From NCBI RefSeq assembly GCF_949987535.1, contig NC_080067.1:558001-622000 (forward strand): 64,000 nucleotides of DNA, read 5' to 3'. The position numbers and the translations under genes were made by a program. The notes below the pieces were generated by a model, which worked only from the letters and a program-made list of their open reading frames with translations, was not told the origin of the DNA and did no database searches. Positions 29,989 to 63,222 of the stretch are shown here, in pieces (position 1 is the first letter of the stretch; the number at the start of each line of letters is the position of its first letter). This DNA comes from Balaenoptera acutorostrata. Its lineage: Eukaryota > Chordata > Mammalia > Artiodactyla > Balaenopteridae.

Positions 29989-32621
29989 TCTTGGCACTCA
30001 GTTCAAGTTCTTCATTGTGCTTTGGTCGCTTTGTATTCTCCCGCGTTTCCTCGGGGAGGTGAAATCCCTCCCTTGGCCTGGGACAGCACGGGAAGGTGGT
30101 CCAGACGCCCCTGTCTAGTCCCGTAGCTTGTAGCCACAAGCACACCCTAGTGGAATCACGAAAACAGTCTCTCAGTGACAACCTTCACTTGGTTTCTGGG
30201 TGCATGGTGTGGAAGGGTTCGTCAGGGCATCGCCCTTTGCGCACAAGGACAGAACTATGCAAACAGTTTCATTGCCAGAGTTCAGAGTAACAACTGTGCC
30301 CGGTTTATTATGCAGGCAAATAATCTCTCTCCGTCCCTCTCTCTCTCTCATTGTCTGTCTACGGTCACACACTACACACGCACACCTCTCAAAAGATAAG
30401 CCGTGTTACAACTAAAGCGATGCACAAAGGAACTGAAAAACCAAATGCCTGTGGCATCTTAACGTCGTGGCAGGTGATCCCTTCCACTGCTTCTTTCAAA
30501 AATATTTTCCAATACATGTGCCTCGTACACTCTGTGTTGAGTGATTCTCGATTGGCTCAATCCGTGCTCCCCATGGCCAGCATGGGTGTGTCAGCGGCAC
30601 GAAGTAGGAAAATAATCTGAGAGTTGCCACTTGAATGTGTATACACCGATGTATCTGAGTCTCTAGCTACAACTGCATCCGGGTCTCTAGCTCTGTAGTG
30701 TGTATATCTCTGCAGACCCATCTAGTCCTCAGCTCCCTCCCAGTCACTCCTCTGTCTTAGGCTCCCCTTTCTCCAGAGCTCTAGAGCAATATACAGCCCT
30801 CTCTCTCTGTCTCTCTGTCTCTCTGTCTCTCTGTCTCTCTCTGTCTCTCTCTTCCTCTCTCTCTCTCTCTCTCTCTCCTTCTTTTCCTTGGGCAGAAAGG
30901 AAACGTCAGTTTCAAGGGCCACACAGGTGGCATAGGGCTTCTGGGAAAAGAATCTGGCCACAGTAGCCTCAGGACAAGTATGACTGGAGATGCGGTAAGA
31001 GACAGCTTATGGAAAAGATGGTGCTTTCAAGAGGGCGGGAGGAACACTGGGTCACAGTGTGCCGGGAAACACTGAGATCCTTGTGGGTGGCAGGACTTGC
31101 ACAGACGCTAGCTAGAGCTAGGAGCTGTGGCTTTACCATCTTGGGGGTTCAATGTTGGCTGCTCCAGCGAAATCTCGGAGCCCAGGGACGGGCAGCGGAA
31201 CGTCCACAGGGAGGCCACTGGTGGACTGTGCATAAACACACCTGTGGGCTCTCAGGATGTCCTGGCTGCCATGCTGATCAAAGCTTCTACTCTCCCAAGC
31301 AAGCTTACCCCACCTGGATTGTCCAGGAGGAAGCCGGTCCAAGTCTGGAAGCCAGTGCCTTCTGGGAGGAGCCAGCAAATCCCATGTTTCCGTGATTAGC
31401 TCAGCCAAAACTTCCACCTTCTCGGGAAAAACCACCCTGATCCAACAAGATGGTCACGCCCCCCTCTGATCTCTGGCACTTGAGGACAAGGGACCAGGAC
31501 CTGCACCTCCTCAGGACATCCTCCTGGGCCTCCTGGGACTTGCAGACTCCTACTAGCCCCGGGGGCATCCATCCACGGCTATCACCTGACAACCGCCCTT
31601 AGTGGGTGGGTGCAGAAAATCAAACACACAGATCACACAAACACACACGCCCCAGCCATATTTTCACGAATTGGTGGTGTAATTACTCCAATTCCCAACT
31701 GTTTCTAAATAAACTCACTGTCCTCATGTTCATCCACGTGGTGGCAAAAGAACACATTAGAGATGGTTCTGTGTTTCTGTGTGGTTTTTTTGTTTGTTTG
31801 CTTCTAAGTTTTCAATTCTCTGCAGCCCAAACGCCCCGAAAATGTTGGGATGGTTGTATTTGGAATCCAAAGCATTCCTTTCAAACCAAGCTGTGTCATC
31901 ATCCATCATATAACTTGCTTCATATCCCTCTCCTTCTTCCTCCTCTTCTTCTTCTTCCTGCTCCTCCTCCTCCTCTTCTTCTTCCTCTCTTCTCCTTCTT
32001 CCAGATGCCAGTTGACCAGTGAATGTGAAACCGACTTCGTCTTGTGGACGCCAAGGACAAGCACTGAAATTAAGTTCCTTGGCTTGTGAAACCTACACGT
32101 GTGGCCTGCCCCTTTCTCTGGTCTCTCCATGGCATGTGAGCAAGGGGGTGGGTTTCAGGGTACCTCTGAAAAAGTCCCGAACTGTTGAGGACCATGGGTA
32201 GACCCTAGATAAGCAGTCAAGCTTAGTGTGTGAATTATCGGGAACTCAAACCCCAGCCAAGGAAATGCTTTAAGAGTGGGAGGCAATGACGTCCTGGTGG
32301 TGATGAACGAGGTGGGAAACGTACTCGAGGAATGCTAGGCTCCAGGTTTTCTCTCCATTTTGGAAAGTACAGTGACACAGCTAAGCGTGAGGGACTCAGA
32401 GTTGGGGAATTCCACGGAGAGCAAAAGTATGTGTGGAATGTGAAAAGGTGTGCAAACGAGAGAGCACTGGACCCCAAGCATTCTGGGAAAGGATGACGAG
32501 GGCGGCAGCTTCAAAGGGACCTGGGAGCCTCCGAACAGGCCTTCCATTCCAACGCCCACTTGCCTCACGGGATTCCTTCCAGTTCCTCAATTTGCAAGGA
32601 AGGGTTCCCCACCATCTGCGG
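29989..32621 (+). other. Spacer between DUXC copies 4 and 5
   Basis: It starts with the majority haplotype, then changes to the aaaagatgg / ttggctgc form in the middle. CT-rich tract 30797-30885, possible exon 30896-30994, pyrimidine tract 31926-32002. No gene seen. Confidence 0.8.
30797..30885 (+). repeat. CT-rich microsatellite, 89 bp (spacer 4)
   Basis: Same length and phrases as spacer 1. Confidence 0.95.
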
Positions 32622-32664
32622 CTATTTACATAAATAGGGGCGGGGCATCCTCATCCATTATAAA
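32622..32664 (+). promoter_or_regulatory. DUXC copy 5 core promoter
   Basis: Palindrome 32622-32637, GC box 32637-32645, TATAAA 32659-32664; same spacing to the ATG at 32731. Confidence 0.75.
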
Positions 32665-32730
32665 TCCTGAGCTTCTGAGCACTGAGCAGTTGGCCAGCAG
32701 CTTCCGTGCCATCCGTGTGGGTCTCCCACC

Positions 32731-37967
<5,237 letters not shown>

Positions 37968-38288
37968 GGGGAGGTAGGAAGACCTTCCCCCGAGCCCCGT
38001 TCAAGCCTCCTTTCCTGGGAGGCAGAGCCACGGGCGAGAGAAAGGAGAAGGAACAAGCACCGCTCATGATAGTGTCTGGCAGGGCGACCAAGGCAAGAAG
38101 ACTGTCGACGGCAACTGCGTTGTGTCTACGAGCAATGCCATGCTCCACACGGACTGTCAGGAAGCATGGGCACCAGGAGGGACACCACCTCTGAAGCCTC
38201 AAGGAATTCTAGCTTTCCAATGACAACGAGGAGGACCCAAGGCTGAACTGGATTTCCCCGTTGTATGTGACATTCCATTCATCCAATC

Positions 38289-38294
38289 AATAAA
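38289..38294 (+). terminator. DUXC copy 5 polyadenylation signal
   Basis: AATAAA preceded by the TTCATCCAATC variant; a private change (cagtacaag for cagttcaag) follows it. Confidence 0.8.
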
Positions 38295-40916
38295 TCTTGG
38301 CACTCAGTACAAGTTCTTCATTGTGCTTTGGTCGCTTTGTATTCTCCCGCGTTTCCTCGGGGAGGTGAAAGCCCTCCCTTGGCCTGGGACAGCACGGGAA
38401 GGTGGTCCAGACGCCCCTGTCTAGTCCCGTAGCTTGTAGCCACAAGCACACCCTAGTGGAATCACGAAAACAGTCTCTCAGTGACAACCTTCACTTGGTT
38501 TCTGGGTGCATGGTGTGGAAGGGTTCGTCAGGGCATCGCCCTTTGCGCACAAGGACAGAACTATGCAAACAGTTTCATTGCCAGAGTTCAGAGTAACAAC
38601 TGTGCCCGGTTTATTATGCAGGCAAATAATCTCTCTCCGTCCCTCTCTCTCTCTCATTGTCTGTCTACGGTCACACACTACACACGCACACCTCTCAAAA
38701 GATAAGCCGTGTTACAACTAAAGCGATGCACAAAGGAACTGAAAAACCAAATGCCTGTGGCATCTTAACGTCGTGGCAGGTGATCCCTTCCACTGCTTCT
38801 TTCAAAAATATTTTCCAATACATGTGCCTCGTACACTCTGTGTTGAGTGATTCTCGATTGGCTCAATCCGTGCTCCCCATGGCCAGCATGGGTGTGTCAG
38901 CGGCACGAAGTAGGAAAATAATCTGAGAGTTGCCACTTGAATGTGTATACACCGATGTATCTGAGTCTCTAGCTACAACTGCATCCGGGTCTCTAGCTCT
39001 GTAGTGTGTATATCTCTGCAGACCCATCTAGTCCTCAGCTCCCTCCCAGTCACTCCTCTGTCTTAGGCTCCCCTTTCTCCAGAGCTCTAGAGCAATATAC
39101 AGCCCTCTCTCTCTGTCTCTCTGTCTCTCTGTCTCTCTCTCTCTCTCTGTCTCTCTCTTCCTCTCTCTCTCTCTCTCTCCTTCTTTTCCTTGGGCAGAAA
39201 GGAAACGTCAGTTTCAAGGGCCACACAGGTGGCATAGGGCTTCTGGGAAAAGAATCTGGCCACAGTAGCCTCAGGACAAGTATGACTGGAGATGCGGTAA
39301 GAGATAGCTTATGGAAAACATGGTGCTTTCAAGAGGGCAGGAGGAACACTGGGTCACAGTGTGCAGGGAAACAGAGATCCTTGTGGGTGGCAGGACTTGC
39401 ACAGACGCTAGCTAGAGCTAGGAGCTGTGGCTTTACCATCTTGGGGGTTCAATGTTGACTGCTCCAGCGAAATCTCGGAGCCCAGGGACGGGCAGCGGAA
39501 CGTTCACAGGGAGGCCACTGGTGGACTGTGCATAAACACACCTGTGGGCTCTCAGGATGTCCTGGCTGCCATGCTGATCAAAGCTTCTACTCTCCCAAGC
39601 AAGCTTACCCCACCTGGATTGTCCAGGAGGAAGCCGGTCCAAGTCTGGAAGCCAGTGCCTTCTGGGAGGAGCCAGCAAATCCCATGTTTCCGTGATTAGC
39701 TCAGCCAAAACTTCCACCTTCTCGGGAAAAACCACCCTGATCCAACAAGATGGTCACGCCCCCCTCTGATCTCTGGCACTTGAGGACAAGGGACCAGGAC
39801 CTGCACCTCCTCAGGACATCCTCCTGGGCCTCCTGGGACTTGCAGACTCCTACTAGCCCCGGGGGCATCACGGCTATCACCTGACAACCGCCCTTAGTGG
39901 GTGGGTGCAGAAAATCAAACACACAGATCACACAAACACACACGCCCCAGCCATATTTTCACGAATTGGTGGTGTAATTACTCCAATTCCCAACTGTTTC
40001 TAAATAAACTCACTGTCCTCATGTTCATCCACGTGGTGGCAAAAGAACACATTAGAGATGGTTCTGTGTTTCTGTGTGGTTTTTTTGTTTGTTTGCTTCT
40101 AAGTTTTCAATTCTCTGCAGCCCAAACGCCCCGAAAATGTTGGGATGGTTGTATTTGGAATCCAAAGCATTCCTTTCAAACCAAGCTGTGTCATCATCCA
40201 TCATATAACTTGCTTCATATCCCTCTCCTTCTTCCTCCTCTTCTTCTTCTTCCTGCTCCTCCTCCTCCTCTTCTTCTTCCTCTCTTCTCCTTCTTCCAGA
40301 TGCCAGTTGACCAGTGAAAGTGAAACCGACTTTGTCTTGTGGACGCCAAGGACAAGCACTGAAATTAAGTTCCTTGGCTTGTGAAACCTACACGTGTGGC
40401 CTGCCCCTTTCTCTGGTCTCTCCATGGCATGTGAGCAAGGGGGTGGGTTTCAGGGTACCTCTGAAAAAGTCCCGAACTGTTGAGGACCATGGGTAGACCC
40501 TAGATAAGCAGTCAAGCTTAGTGTGTGAATTATCGGGAACTCAAACCCCAGCCAAGGAAATGCTTTAAGAGTGGGAGGCAATGACGTCCTGGTGGTGATG
40601 AACGAGGTGGGAAACGTACTCGAGGAATGCTAGGCTCCAGGTTTTCTCTCCATTTTGGAAAGTACAGTGACACAGCTAAGCGTGAGGGACTCAGAGTTGG
40701 GGAATTCCACGGAGAGCAAAAGTACGTGTGGAATGTGAAAAGGTGTGCAAACGAGAGAGCACTGGACCCCAAGCATTCTGGGAAAGGATGACGAGGGCGG
40801 CAGCTTCAAAGGGACCTGGGAGCCTCCGAACAGGCCTTCCATTCCAACGCCCACTTGCCTCACGGGATTCCTTCCAGTTCCTCAATTTGCAAGGAAGGGT
40901 TCCCCACCATCTGCGG
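38295..40916 (+). other. Spacer between DUXC copies 5 and 6
   Basis: It has small private deletions (2 bp near 39373, 5 bp near 39868), the aaaacatgg form in the middle, and then gtgaaagtg / gactttgtc near 40315, otherwise seen only in the first spacer. CT-rich tract 39103-39187, possible exon 39198-39296, pyrimidine tract 40221-40297. No gene seen. Confidence 0.8.
39103..39187 (+). repeat. CT-rich microsatellite, 85 bp (spacer 5)
   Basis: Intermediate length with a private arrangement of GT interruptions. Confidence 0.95.
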
Positions 40917-40959
40917 CTATTTACATAAATAGGGGCGGGGCATCCTCATCCATTATAAA
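40917..40959 (+). promoter_or_regulatory. DUXC copy 6 core promoter
   Basis: Palindrome 40917-40932, GC box 40932-40940, TATAAA 40954-40959; same spacing to the ATG at 41026. Confidence 0.75.
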
Positions 40960-41025
40960 TCCTGAGCTTCTGAGCACTGAGCAGTTGGCCAGCAGCTTCC
41001 GTGCCATCCGTGTGGGTCTCCCACC

Positions 41026-46273
<5,248 letters not shown>

Positions 46274-46594
46274 GGGGAGGTAGGAAGACCTTCCCCCGAG
46301 CCCCGTTCAAGCCTCCTTTCCTGGGAGGCAGAGCCACGGGCGAGAGAAAGGAGAAGGAACAAGCACCGCTCATGATAGTGTCTGGCAGGGCGACCAAGGC
46401 AAGAAGACTGTCGACGGCAACTGCGTTGTGTCTACGAGCAATGCCATGCTCCACACGGACTGTCAGGAAGCATGGGCACCAGGAGGGACACCACCTCTGA
46501 AGCCTCAAGGAATTCTAGCTTTCCAATGACAACGAGGAGGACCCAAGGCTGAACTGGATTTCCCCATTGTATGTGACATTCCTTTGATCCAATC

Positions 46595-46600
46595 AATAAA
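46595..46600 (+). terminator. DUXC copy 6 polyadenylation signal
   Basis: AATAAA; overlaps TGATCCAATCA at 46585-46595, in a private ccttTGATCC context. Confidence 0.8.
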
Positions 46601-49221
46601 TCTTGGCACTCAGTTCAAGTTCTTCATTGTGCTTTGGTCGCTTTGTATTCTCCCGCGTTTCCTCGGGGAGGTGAAATCCCTCCCTTGGCCTGGGACAGCA
46701 CGGGAAGGTGGTCCAGACGCCCCTGTCTGGTCCCGTAGCTTGTAGCCACAAGCACACCCTAGTGGAATCACGAAAACAGTCTCTCAGTGACAACCTTCAC
46801 TTGGTTTCTGGGTGCATGGTGTGGAAGGGTTCGTCAGGGCATCGCCCTTTGCGCACAAGGACAGAACTATGCAAACAGTTTCATTGCCAGAGTTCAGAGT
46901 AACAACTGTGCCCGGTTTATTATGCAGGCAAATAATCTCTCTCCGTCCCTCTCTCTCTCTCATTGTCTGTCTACGGTCACACACTACACACGCACACCTC
47001 TCAAAAGATAAGCGGTGTTACAACTAAAGCGATGCACAAAGGAACTGAAAAACCAAATGCCTGTGGCATCTTAACGTCGTGGCAGGTGATCCCTTCCACT
47101 GCTTCTTTCAAAAATGTTTTCCAATACATGTGCCTCGTACACTCTGTGTTGAGTGATTCTCGATTGGCTCAATCCGTGTTCCCCATGTCCAGCATGGGTG
47201 TGTCAGCGGCACGAAATAGGAAAATAATCTGAGAGTTGCCACTTGAATGTGTATACACCGATGTATCTGAGTCTCTAGCTACAACTGCATCCGGGTCTCT
47301 AGCTCTGTAGTGTGTATATCTCTGCAGACCCATCTAGTCCTCAGCTCCCTCCCAGTCACTCCTCTGTCTTAGGCTCCCCTTTCTCCAGAGCTCTAGAGCA
47401 ATATACAGCCCTCTCTCTCTGTCTCTCTGTCTCTCTGTCTCTCTCTGTCTCTCTCTTCCTCTCTCTCTCTCTCTCTCCTTCTTTTCCTTGGGCAGAAAGG
47501 AAACGTCAGTTTCAAGGGCCACACAGGTGGCATAGGGCTTCTGGGAAAAGAATCTGGCCACAGTAGCCTCAGGACAAGTATGACTGGAGATGCGGTAAGA
47601 GACAGCTTATGGAAAAGATGGTGCTTTCAAGAGGGCGGGAGGAACACTGGGTCACAGTGTGCCGGGAAACACTGAGATCCTTGTGGGTGGCAGGACTTGC
47701 ACAGACGCTAGCTAGAGCTAGGAGCTGTGGCTTTACCATCTTGGGGGTTCAATGTTGGCTGCTCCAGCGAAATCTCGGAGCCCAGGGACGGGCAGCGGAA
47801 CGTCCACAGGGAGGCCACTGGTGGACTGTGCATAAACACACCTGTGGGCTCTCAGGATGTCCTGGCTGCCATGCTGATCAAAGCTTCTACTCTCCCAAGC
47901 AAGCTTACCCCACCTGGATTGTCCAGGAGGAAGCCGGTCCAAGTCTGGAAGCCAGTGCCTTCTGGGAGGAGCCAGCAAATCCCATGTTTCCGTGATTAGC
48001 TCAGCCAAAACTTCCACCTTCTCGGGAAAAACCACCCTGATCCAACAAGATGGTCACGCCCCCCTCTGATCTCTGGCACTTGAGGACAAGGGACCAGGAC
48101 CTGCACCTCCTCAGGACATCCTCCTGGGCCTCCTGGGACTTGCAGACTCCTACTAGCCCCGGGGGCATCCATCCACGGCTATCACCTGACAACCGCCCTT
48201 AGTGGGTGGGTGCAGAAAATCAAACACACAGATCACACAAACACACACGCCCCAGCCATATTTTCACGAATTGGTGGTGTAATTACTCCAATTCCCAACT
48301 GTTTCTAAATAAACTCACTGTCCTCATGTTCATCCACGTGGTGGCAAAAGAACACATTAGAGATGGTTCTGTGTTTCTGTGTGGTTTTTTTGTTTGTTTG
48401 CTTCTAAGTTTTCAATTCTCTGCAGCCCAAACGCCCCGAAAATGTTGGGATGGTTGTATTTGGAATCCAAAGCATTCCTTTCAAACCAAGCTGTGTCATC
48501 ATCCATCATATAACTTGCTTCATATCCCTCTCCTTCTTCCTCCTCTTCTTCTTCTTCCTGCTCCTCCTCCTCCTCTTCTTCTTCCTCTCTTCTCCTTCTT
48601 CCAGATGCCAGTTGACCAGTGAATGTGAAACCGACTTCGTCTTGTGGACGCCAAGGACAAGCACTGAAATTAAGTTCCTTGGCTTGTGAAACCTACACGT
48701 GTGGCCTGCCCCTTTCTCTGGTCTCTCCATGGCATGTGAGCAAGGGGGTGGGTTTCAGGGTACCTCTGAAAAAGTCCCGAACTGTTGAGGACCATGGGTA
48801 GACCCTAGATAAGCAGTCAAGCTTAGTGTGTGAATTATCGGGAGCTCAAACCCCAGCCAAGGAAATGCTTTAAGAGTGGGAGGCAATGACGTCCTGGTGG
48901 TGATGAACGAGGTGGGAAACGTACTCGAGGAATGCTAGGCTCCAGGTTTTCTCTCCATTTTGGAAAGTACAGTGACACAGCTAAGCGTGAGGGACTCAGA
49001 GTTGGGGAATTCGACGGAGAGCAAAAGTATGTGTGGAATGTGAAAAGGTGTGCAAACGAGAGAGCACTGGACCCCAAGCATTCTGGGAAAGGATGACGAG
49101 GGCGGCAGCTTCAAAGGGACCTGGGAGCCTCCGAACAGGCCTTCCATTCCAACGCCCACTTGCCTCACGGGATTCCTTCCAGTTCCTCAATTTGCAAGGA
49201 AGGGTTCCCCACCATCTGCGG
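46601..49221 (+). other. Spacer between DUXC copies 6 and 7
   Basis: Shares ctggtcccg, aaaaatgtttt, acgaaatagg, gggagctc and attcgacgg with the first spacer but has the majority gtgaatgtg form between them. CT-rich tract 47409-47485 (shortest), possible exon 47496-47594, pyrimidine tract 48526-48602. No gene seen. Confidence 0.8.
47409..47485 (+). repeat. CT-rich microsatellite, 77 bp (spacer 6)
   Basis: Shortest version; lacks one CTCTCTGT phrase and has a shorter terminal CT run. Confidence 0.95.
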
Positions 49222-49264
49222 CTATTTACATAAATAGGGGCGGGGCATCCTCATCCATTATAAA
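49222..49264 (+). promoter_or_regulatory. DUXC copy 7 core promoter
   Basis: Palindrome 49222-49237, GC box 49237-49245, TATAAA 49259-49264; same spacing to the ATG at 49331. Confidence 0.75.
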
Positions 49265-49330
49265 TCCTGAGCTTCTGAGCACTGAGCAGTTGGCCAGCAG
49301 CTTCCGTGCCATCCGTGTGGGTCTCCCACC

Positions 49331-54574
<5,244 letters not shown>

Positions 54575-54895
54575 GGGGAGGTAGGAAGACCTTCCCCCGA
54601 GCCCCGTTCAAGCCTCCTTTCCTGGGAGGCAGAGCCACGGGCGAGAGAAAGGAGAAGGAACAAGCACCGCTCATGATAGTGTCTGGCAGGGCGACCAAGG
54701 CAAGAAGACTGTCGACGGCAACTGCGTTGTGTCTACGAGCAATGCCATGCTCCACACGGACTGTCAGGAAGCATGGGCACCAGGAGGGACACCACCTCTG
54801 AAGCCTCAAGGAATTCTAGCTTTCCATTGACAACGAGGAGGACCCAAGGCTGAACTGGATTTCCCCGTTGTATGTGACATTCCATTGATCCAATC

Positions 54896-54901
54896 AATAA
54901 A
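54896..54901 (+). terminator. DUXC copy 7 polyadenylation signal
   Basis: AATAAA; overlaps TGATCCAATCA at 54886-54896. Confidence 0.8.
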
Positions 54902-57538
54902 TCTTGGCACTCAGTTCAAGTTCTTCATTGTGCTTTGGTCGCTTTGTATTCTCTCGCGTTTCCTCGGGGAGGTGAAATCCCTCCCTTGGCCTGGGACAGC
55001 ACGGGAAGGTGGTCCAGACGCCCCTGTCTAGTCCCGTAGCTTGTAGCCACAAGCACACCCTAGTGGAATCACGAAAACAGTCTCTCAGTGACAACCTTCA
55101 CTTGGTTTCTGGGTGCATGGTGTGGAAGGGTTCGTCAGGGCATCGCCCTTTGCGCACAAGGACAGAACTATGCAAACAGTTTCATTGCCAGAGTTCAGAG
55201 TAACAACTGTGCCCGGTTTATTATGCAGGCAAATAATCTCTCTCCGTCCCTCTCTCTCTCTCATTGTCTGTCTACGGTCACACACTACACACGCACACCT
55301 CTCAAAAGATAAGCCGTGTTACAACTAAAGCGATGCACAAAGGAACTGAAAAACCAAATGCCTGTGGCATCTTAACGTCGTGGCAGGTGATCCCTTCCAC
55401 TGCTTCTTTCAAAAATATTTTCCAATACATGTGCCTCGTACACTCTGTGTTGAGTGATTCTCGATTGGCTCAATCCGTGCTCCCCATGGCCAGCATGGGT
55501 GTGTCAGCGGCACGAAGTAGGAAAATAATCTGAGAGTTGCCACTTGAATGTGTATACACCGATGTATCTGAGTCTCTAGCTACAACTGCATCCGGGTCTC
55601 TAGCTCTGTAGTGTGTATATCTCTGCAGACCCATCTAGTCCTCAGCTCCCTCCCAGTCACTCCTCTGTCTTAGGCTCCCCTTTCTCCAGAGCTCTAGAGC
55701 AATATACAGCCCTCTCTCTCTGTCTCTCTGTCTCTCTGTCTCTCTGTCTCTCTCTCTCTCCCTGTCTCTCTCTTCCTCTCTCTCTCTCTCTCTCCTTCTT
55801 TTCCTTGGGAAGAAAGGAAACGTCAGTTTCAAGGGCCACACAGGTGGCATAGGGCTTCTGGGAAAAGAATCTGGCCACAGTAGCCTCAGGACAAGTATGA
55901 CTGGAGATGCGGTAAGAGACAGCTTATGGAAAAGATGGTGCTTTCAAGAGGGCGGGAGGAACACTGGGTCACAGTGTGCCGGGAAACACTGAGATCCTTG
56001 TGGGTGGCAGGACTTGCACAGACGCTAGCTAGAGCTAGGAGCTGTGGCTTTACCATCTTGGGGGTTCAATGTTGGCTGCTCCAGCGAAATCTCGGAGCCC
56101 AGGGACGGGCAGCGGAACGTCCACAGGGAGGCCACTGGTGGACTGTGCATAAACACACCTGTGGGCTCTCAGGATGTCCTGGCTGCCATGCTGATCAAAG
56201 CTTCTACTCTCCCAAGCAAGCTTACCCCACCTGGATTGTCCAGGAGGAAGCCGGTCCAAGTCTGGAAGCCAGTGCCTTCTGGGAGGAGCCAGCAAATCCC
56301 ATGTTTCCGTGATTAGCTCAGCCAAAACTTCCACCTTCTCGGGAAAAACCACCCTGATCCAACAAGATGGTCACGCCCCCCTCTGATCTCTGGCACTTGA
56401 GGACAAGGGACCAGGACCTGCACCTCCTCAGGACATCCTCCTGGGCCTCCTGGGACTTGCAGACTCCTACTAGCCCCGGGGGCATCCATCCACGGCTATC
56501 ACCTGACAACCGCCCTTAGTGGGTGGGTGCAGAAAATCAAACACACAGATCACACAAACACACACGCCCCAGCCATATTTTCACGAATTGGTGGTGTAAT
56601 TACTCCAATTCCCAACTGTTTCTAAATAAACTCACTGTCCTCATGTTCATCCACGTGGTGGCAAAAGAACACATTAGAGATGGTTCTGTGTTTCTGTGTG
56701 GTTTTTTTGTTTGTTTGCTTCTAAGTTTTCAATTCTCTGCAGCCCAAACGCCCCGAAAATGTTGGGATGGTTGTATTTGGAATCCAAAGCATTCCTTTCA
56801 AACCAAGCTGTGTCATCATCCATCATATAACTTGCTTCATATCCCTCTCCTTCTTCCTCCTCTTCTTCTTCTTCCTGCTCCTCCTCCTCCTCTTCTTCTT
56901 CCTCTCTTCTCCTTCTTCCAGATGCCAGTTGACCAGTGAATGTGAAACCGACTTCGTCTTGTGGACGCCAAGGACAAGCACTGAAATTAAGTTCCTTGGC
57001 TTGTGAAACCTACACGTGTGGCCTGCCCCTTTCTCTGGTCTCTCCATGGCATGTGAGCAAGGGGGTGGGTTTCAGGGTACCTCTGAAAAAGTCCCGAACT
57101 GTTGAGGACCATGGGTAGACCCTAGATAAGCAGTCAAGCTTAGTGTGTGAATTATCGGGAACTCAAACCCCAGCCAAGGAAATGCTTTAAGAGTGGGAGG
57201 CAATGACGTCCTGGTGGTGATGAACGAGGTGGGAAACGTACTCGAGGAATGCTAGGCTCCAGGTTTTCTCTCCATTTTGGAAAGTACAGTGACACAGCTA
57301 AGCGTGAGGGACTCAGAGTTGGGGAATTCCACGGAGAGCAAAAGTATGTGTGGAATGTGAAAAGGTGTGCAAACGAGAGAGCACTGGACCCCAAGCATTC
57401 TGGGAAAGGATGACGAGGGCGGCAGCTTCAAAGGGACCTGGGAGCCTCCGAACAGGCCTTCCATTCCAACGCCCACTTGCCTCACGGGATTCCTTCCAGT
57501 TCCTCAATTTGCAAGGAAGGGTTCCCCACCATCTGCGG
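54902..57538 (+). other. Spacer between DUXC copies 7 and 8
   Basis: CT-rich tract 55710-55802, possible exon 55813-55911 with an altered acceptor (gggaag in place of gggcag), pyrimidine tract 56843-56919. A private change ctctcgcg for ctcccgcg lies near 54952. No gene seen. Confidence 0.8.
55710..55802 (+). repeat. CT-rich microsatellite, 93 bp (spacer 7)
   Basis: Resembles spacers 2 and 3 but with ctccctgtctctc in the middle. Confidence 0.95.
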
Positions 57539-57581
57539 CTATTTACATAAATAGGGGCGGGGCATCCTCATCCATTATAAA
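57539..57581 (+). promoter_or_regulatory. DUXC copy 8 core promoter
   Basis: Palindrome 57539-57554, GC box 57554-57562, TATAAA 57576-57581; same spacing to the ATG at 57648. Confidence 0.75.
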
Positions 57582-57647
57582 TCCTGAGCTTCTGAGCACT
57601 GAGCAGTTGGCCAGCAGCTTCCGTGCCATCCGTGTGGGTCTCCCACC

Positions 57648-62895
<5,248 letters not shown>

Positions 62896-63216
62896 GGGGA
62901 GGTAGGAAGACCTTCCCCCGAGCCCCGTTCAAGCCTCCTTTCCTGGGAGGCAGAGCCACGGGCGAGAGAAAGGAGAAGGAACAAGCACCGCTCATGATAG
63001 TGTCTGGCAGGGCGACCAAGGCAAGAAGACTGTCGACGGCAACTGCGTTGTGTCTACGAGCAATGCCATGCTCCACACGGACTGTCAGGAAGCATGGGCA
63101 CCAGGAGGGACACCACCTCTGAAGCCTCAAGGAATTCTAGCTTTCCATTGACAACGAGGAGGACCCAAGGCTGAACTGGATTTCCCCGTTGTATGTGACA
63201 TTCCATTCATCCAATC

Positions 63217-63222
63217 AATAAA
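63217..63222 (+). terminator. DUXC copy 8 polyadenylation signal
   Basis: AATAAA preceded by the TTCATCCAATC variant, as in copies 1 and 5. Confidence 0.8.
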